From assembly GCA_031423955.1 (NCBI GenBank), contig JANPGJ010000090.1, positions 1-21,602 of the forward strand: a stretch of 21,602 bases of DNA, in the 5' to 3' direction. The DNA comes from JAEUOS01 sp031423955 (GTDB taxonomy: Bacteria > Pseudomonadota > Gammaproteobacteria > Burkholderiales > JAEUOS01). The position numbers and the translations under genes were made by a program. Shown here one piece after another: positions 19,762 through 21,602 of the stretch. The notes below the pieces were generated by a model. It worked only from the letters and a program-made list of their open reading frames with translations, was not told where the DNA came from and did not search any database. Position 1 is the first letter of the stretch. The number at the start of each line of letters is the position of its first letter.

Positions 19762-21261
19762 ATGAGCATGATCAAGAACGGCGATGACCACCTGAAAAGC
19801 ATTCGCGATGCGCGCACCATCCTGATCGAGGGCAAGCGCGTCAGCGACGTTGCCGCGCATCCGGCGTTTCGCCAGTCGGCGCAGACCGTGGCCAGCCTGT
19901 ACGACTATCAGGCCGCCAACCCGGAGTTGATGACCTTTGACATCGGCGGCGGGCGGCGCGCCAACCGTGCCTGGCAGTTGCCGCGCAGCTACGCCGAACT
20001 GGTCGACCGCCGCAAGGCGCTTACTTCCTGGTGCGAACAGCATGTCGGCTTCATGGGCCGCTCGCCCGATCATGTGGCCTCCTGCATCTCCGCCATGGCG
20101 ATGCGCGCCGATGTGTTCGAGGCGCATGGCAAGGGCCGCGGCCAGGCGGTGCTCGACTACTACCGCCATGCGCGCGACAACGATCTCTACCTGGCCTATG
20201 TGATCATCGACCCGCAGGCCGATCGCTCGAAAGCCACCGGCGAGCAGGCCGATCCCTTTGTCACCGCTGCCATATGCGATGAGGATGCGCAAGGCATCAC
20301 GATCAAGGGCGCAAAGATGCTCGGCACCTCGGCGGTATTCGCCAATGAGTTGCTGGTGGCGTCGCTCAGGCCGGTGCGCGACGGCGACGACGGTTATGCG
20401 TTTACCGCGATGGTGCCGATCGGTGCGCCCGGCGTGAAACTGCTGTCGCGCCGCTCCTACGAGCAGGGCGCGGTATCGAAGTTCGACTATCCGCTTTCGT
20501 CAGCCTATGACGAAAACGATTCGATCGTCTATTTCGACGAGGTCAAGGTGTCGTGGGACCGGGTGTTCGTGCACCGCAACCCGGCGATGTCGTTCGCGCA
20601 GTTCCATACCGCACCGGCGCACGTGTACCAGAACTACCAGGCGCAGATCCGCCTGGCGGTGAAATTGCGCTATCTCACCGGGCTGGCGCGCCGCATTTGC
20701 GAAACCATCGGCACGGTGGATTTTCCGCAGGTGCGCGAGAACCTGGGACTGCTGGCGGCACAGGCCGGCATGATCGATGGTCTGGTGCATGCAATGGAAG
20801 CCAAGGGGCGGATGGAGGGCGGCAGCGGCCCGCTCGACCAGGGCGAGTTTTTCATTCCTGACCGCGCCATGCTCTACAGCGCCAATGTGCTGGCGCAGCG
20901 CCTCTACCCGCAGGTGATCGAGATGATCCGTGACCTGGCCGGCGGCGGCATGATCATGCTGCCTTCTTCGGCCCAGGACTTCAACAATCCGGAAATCGCC
21001 GCACTGATCGGCAAGACCCAGCATTCGCCGGTGACCGATGCCCATGGCCGGGTCAAGATGTTCAAGCTGGCCTGGGACAGCGTGGGCTCCGAATTCGCTT
21101 CGCGCCACACGCAATACGAAATGTTCTACAGCGGCCCGAAGATGTTCACCGCCGGGCACCAGTACCGCACCTACGACTGGAACGACGCCACCCGCCTGGT
21201 CGACAACCTGCTCGATTCCTACGACCTGCCGGCCGACACCACCGTGCGCCAGGCCGCCTGA
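19762..21261 (+). CDS. HpaB-type (4-hydroxyphenylacetate 3-hydroxylase family) FADH2-dependent monooxygenase
   Basis: A 499-residue member of the HpaB/PvcC family, the larger oxygenase of two-component systems that hydroxylate phenols or related rings with FADH2 supplied by a separate reductase. Family marks include HVGFMGRSPDHVA near 94-106, DPQADRSKATGEQADPF (150-166), KGAKMLGTSAVFANELLVA and the C-terminal block RDLAGGGMIMLPSSAQDF. In HpaB the substrate phenol is held by Arg, Tyr and His; here those places read Arg100, His104 and Tyr146, so the substrate probably differs. No HpaC-type reductase is in the window. The acyl-CoA-dehydrogenase-like fold also occurs in 4-hydroxybutyryl-CoA dehydratase, but its iron-sulfur cysteines are absent. 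ATG 19762 has GGGAA eight bases upstream; ATG 19768 with AAGG is almost as good. Confidence 0.87.
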   Translation: MSMIKNGDDHLKSIRDARTILIEGKRVSDVAAHPAFRQSAQTVASLYDYQAANPELMTFDIGGGRRANRAWQLPRSYAELVDRRKALTSWCEQHVGFMGRSPDHVASCISAMAMRADVFEAHGKGRGQAVLDYYRHARDNDLYLAYVIIDPQADRSKATGEQADPFVTAAICDEDAQGITIKGAKMLGTSAVFANELLVASLRPVRDGDDGYAFTAMVPIGAPGVKLLSRRSYEQGAVSKFDYPLSSAYDENDSIVYFDEVKVSWDRVFVHRNPAMSFAQFHTAPAHVYQNYQAQIRLAVKLRYLTGLARRICETIGTVDFPQVRENLGLLAAQAGMIDGLVHAMEAKGRMEGGSGPLDQGEFFIPDRAMLYSANVLAQRLYPQVIEMIRDLAGGGMIMLPSSAQDFNNPEIAALIGKTQHSPVTDAHGRVKMFKLAWDSVGSEFASRHTQYEMFYSGPKMFTAGHQYRTYDWNDATRLVDNLLDSYDLPADTTVRQAA

Positions 21262-21279
21262 TCACCGGAGCCCGCAACC

Positions 21280-21602
21280 ATGCAAGCGATCAAGACCTTC
21301 CCTGCCGGCCGCATGAGCGCCGGCCCCTTGAGCGCCGCGGCAGGCACCGTGGTGCGCGGCCAGATGGAACTGGTGGAACTGGCCGACGGCACGCCGGTAC
21401 GCTTTCCGCTGGTGCTGGTCAACGGCGCCAGGCCCGGCCCGCGCCTGTATCTCGGTGCCGCGATCCATGGCGACGAAGTCAACGGCATCGCGATCCTTGC
21501 CAAGGTGATCGCCGCCATCGACCCAGCGCAACTGGCAGGCAGCATCGTCTGCGTGCCGGTCCAGCACCCGCTGGCGTTCTACGCCGACCACCGCTTCCCG
21601 GT
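21280..21602 (+). CDS. Succinylglutamate desuccinylase/aspartoacylase-like zinc hydrolase (3' truncated)
   Basis: The first 107 residues are visible before the window ends. The segment LYLGAAIHGDEVNGIAILAKVI holds the H-x-x-E zinc-binding motif (His63, Glu66) of the M14-related AstE/AspA family, preceded by the typical PRLYLGAAIHG strand. These enzymes hydrolyse N-acyl amino acids (N-acetylaspartate, N-succinylglutamate) or related amides. The third zinc ligand and catalytic Glu lie beyond the edge. CCGGAG is nine bases before the ATG, 18 bases after the monooxygenase stop, so it belongs to the same transcript. Together with the M20 enzyme it gives the unit two amide-cleaving activities. Confidence 0.88.
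   Translation, partial: MQAIKTFPAGRMSAGPLSAAAGTVVRGQMELVELADGTPVRFPLVLVNGARPGPRLYLGAAIHGDEVNGIAILAKVIAAIDPAQLAGSIVCVPVQHPLAFYADHRFP

Noticed and set aside
19762..21261. HpaB-type protein as a 4-hydroxybutyryl-CoA dehydratase
   Set aside because: That enzyme needs a C-x3-C pair plus a later His and Cys for its iron-sulfur cluster; the C-x3-C pair is absent.
1..21602. tRNA, rRNA, CRISPR array, insertion sequence or riboswitch
   Set aside because: No tRNA-like cloverleaf, direct-repeat array, transposase or recognisable riboswitch sequence was seen; small structured RNAs could still be missed by eye.

Overview
The window is high-GC DNA densely packed with catabolic genes. Features suggest a betaproteobacterium, probably Burkholderiales-like. 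These include three periplasmic Bug/TctC-type binding proteins without TctA/TctB permease genes, four family III (CaiB/BaiF) CoA-transferase superfamily genes, frequent GTG/TTG starts and four-base NTGA stop/start overlaps. The taxonomic call is inference from family content; there is no rRNA or marker gene. I see no tRNA, rRNA, CRISPR array, transposase or prophage, and no gene-free stretch longer than about 220 bases.

Layout. (A) 1-452: 3' end of an outer-membrane beta-barrel gene. (B) 508-3225, rightward: a two-domain VOC (glyoxalase-like) protein, an alpha/beta hydrolase overlapping it by ATGA, and a Bug protein. (C) 13048 down to 3281, leftward: a ten-gene run in the order GntR/FCD regulator, double-hotdog MaoC-like dehydratase, CoA-transferase, Bug protein, acyl-CoA dehydrogenase, CoA-transferase, enoyl-CoA hydratase/isomerase-like protein, alpha-methylacyl-CoA racemase-like protein, DUF1330 protein, TSUP permease. 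All gaps are under about 85 bases, so it reads as one operon. An 18-bp perfect palindrome lies over its predicted promoter. (D) 13218-16073, rightward: DUF2889 protein, a fourth CaiB/BaiF protein, and a third Bug protein with a twin-arginine signal. (E) 16293-16809: a CopG/RelE-type toxin-antitoxin pair. (F) 17639 down to 16884: an SDR oxidoreductase, divergent from a rightward group of an M20 peptidase, a MarR regulator, an HpaB-type flavin monooxygenase, and the start of a succinylglutamate desuccinylase/aspartoacylase-like gene cut by the window edge.

Working model (inference): an organic acid is captured in the periplasm by Bug proteins. It may enter through the TSUP permease, be activated by CoA transfer, be epimerised by the racemase-like enzyme, and be oxidised and hydrated by the dehydrogenase, crotonase-like and MaoC-like enzymes, under GntR control. 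A separate MarR-controlled unit probably hydroxylates an aromatic or heteroaromatic compound and cleaves amide bonds (M20, aspartoacylase-like). No substrate can be named from sequence alone.

Most unusual points: several enzymes lack the residues that define catalysis in their families. The acyl-CoA dehydrogenase lacks Glu at both known catalytic-base positions. The CaiB/BaiF protein at 13867 has Ala where the other three have Asp. The crotonase-like protein lacks both hydratase glutamates. The HpaB homologue has His and Tyr where Tyr and His are expected. Two clean palindromes also sit on likely regulated promoters.
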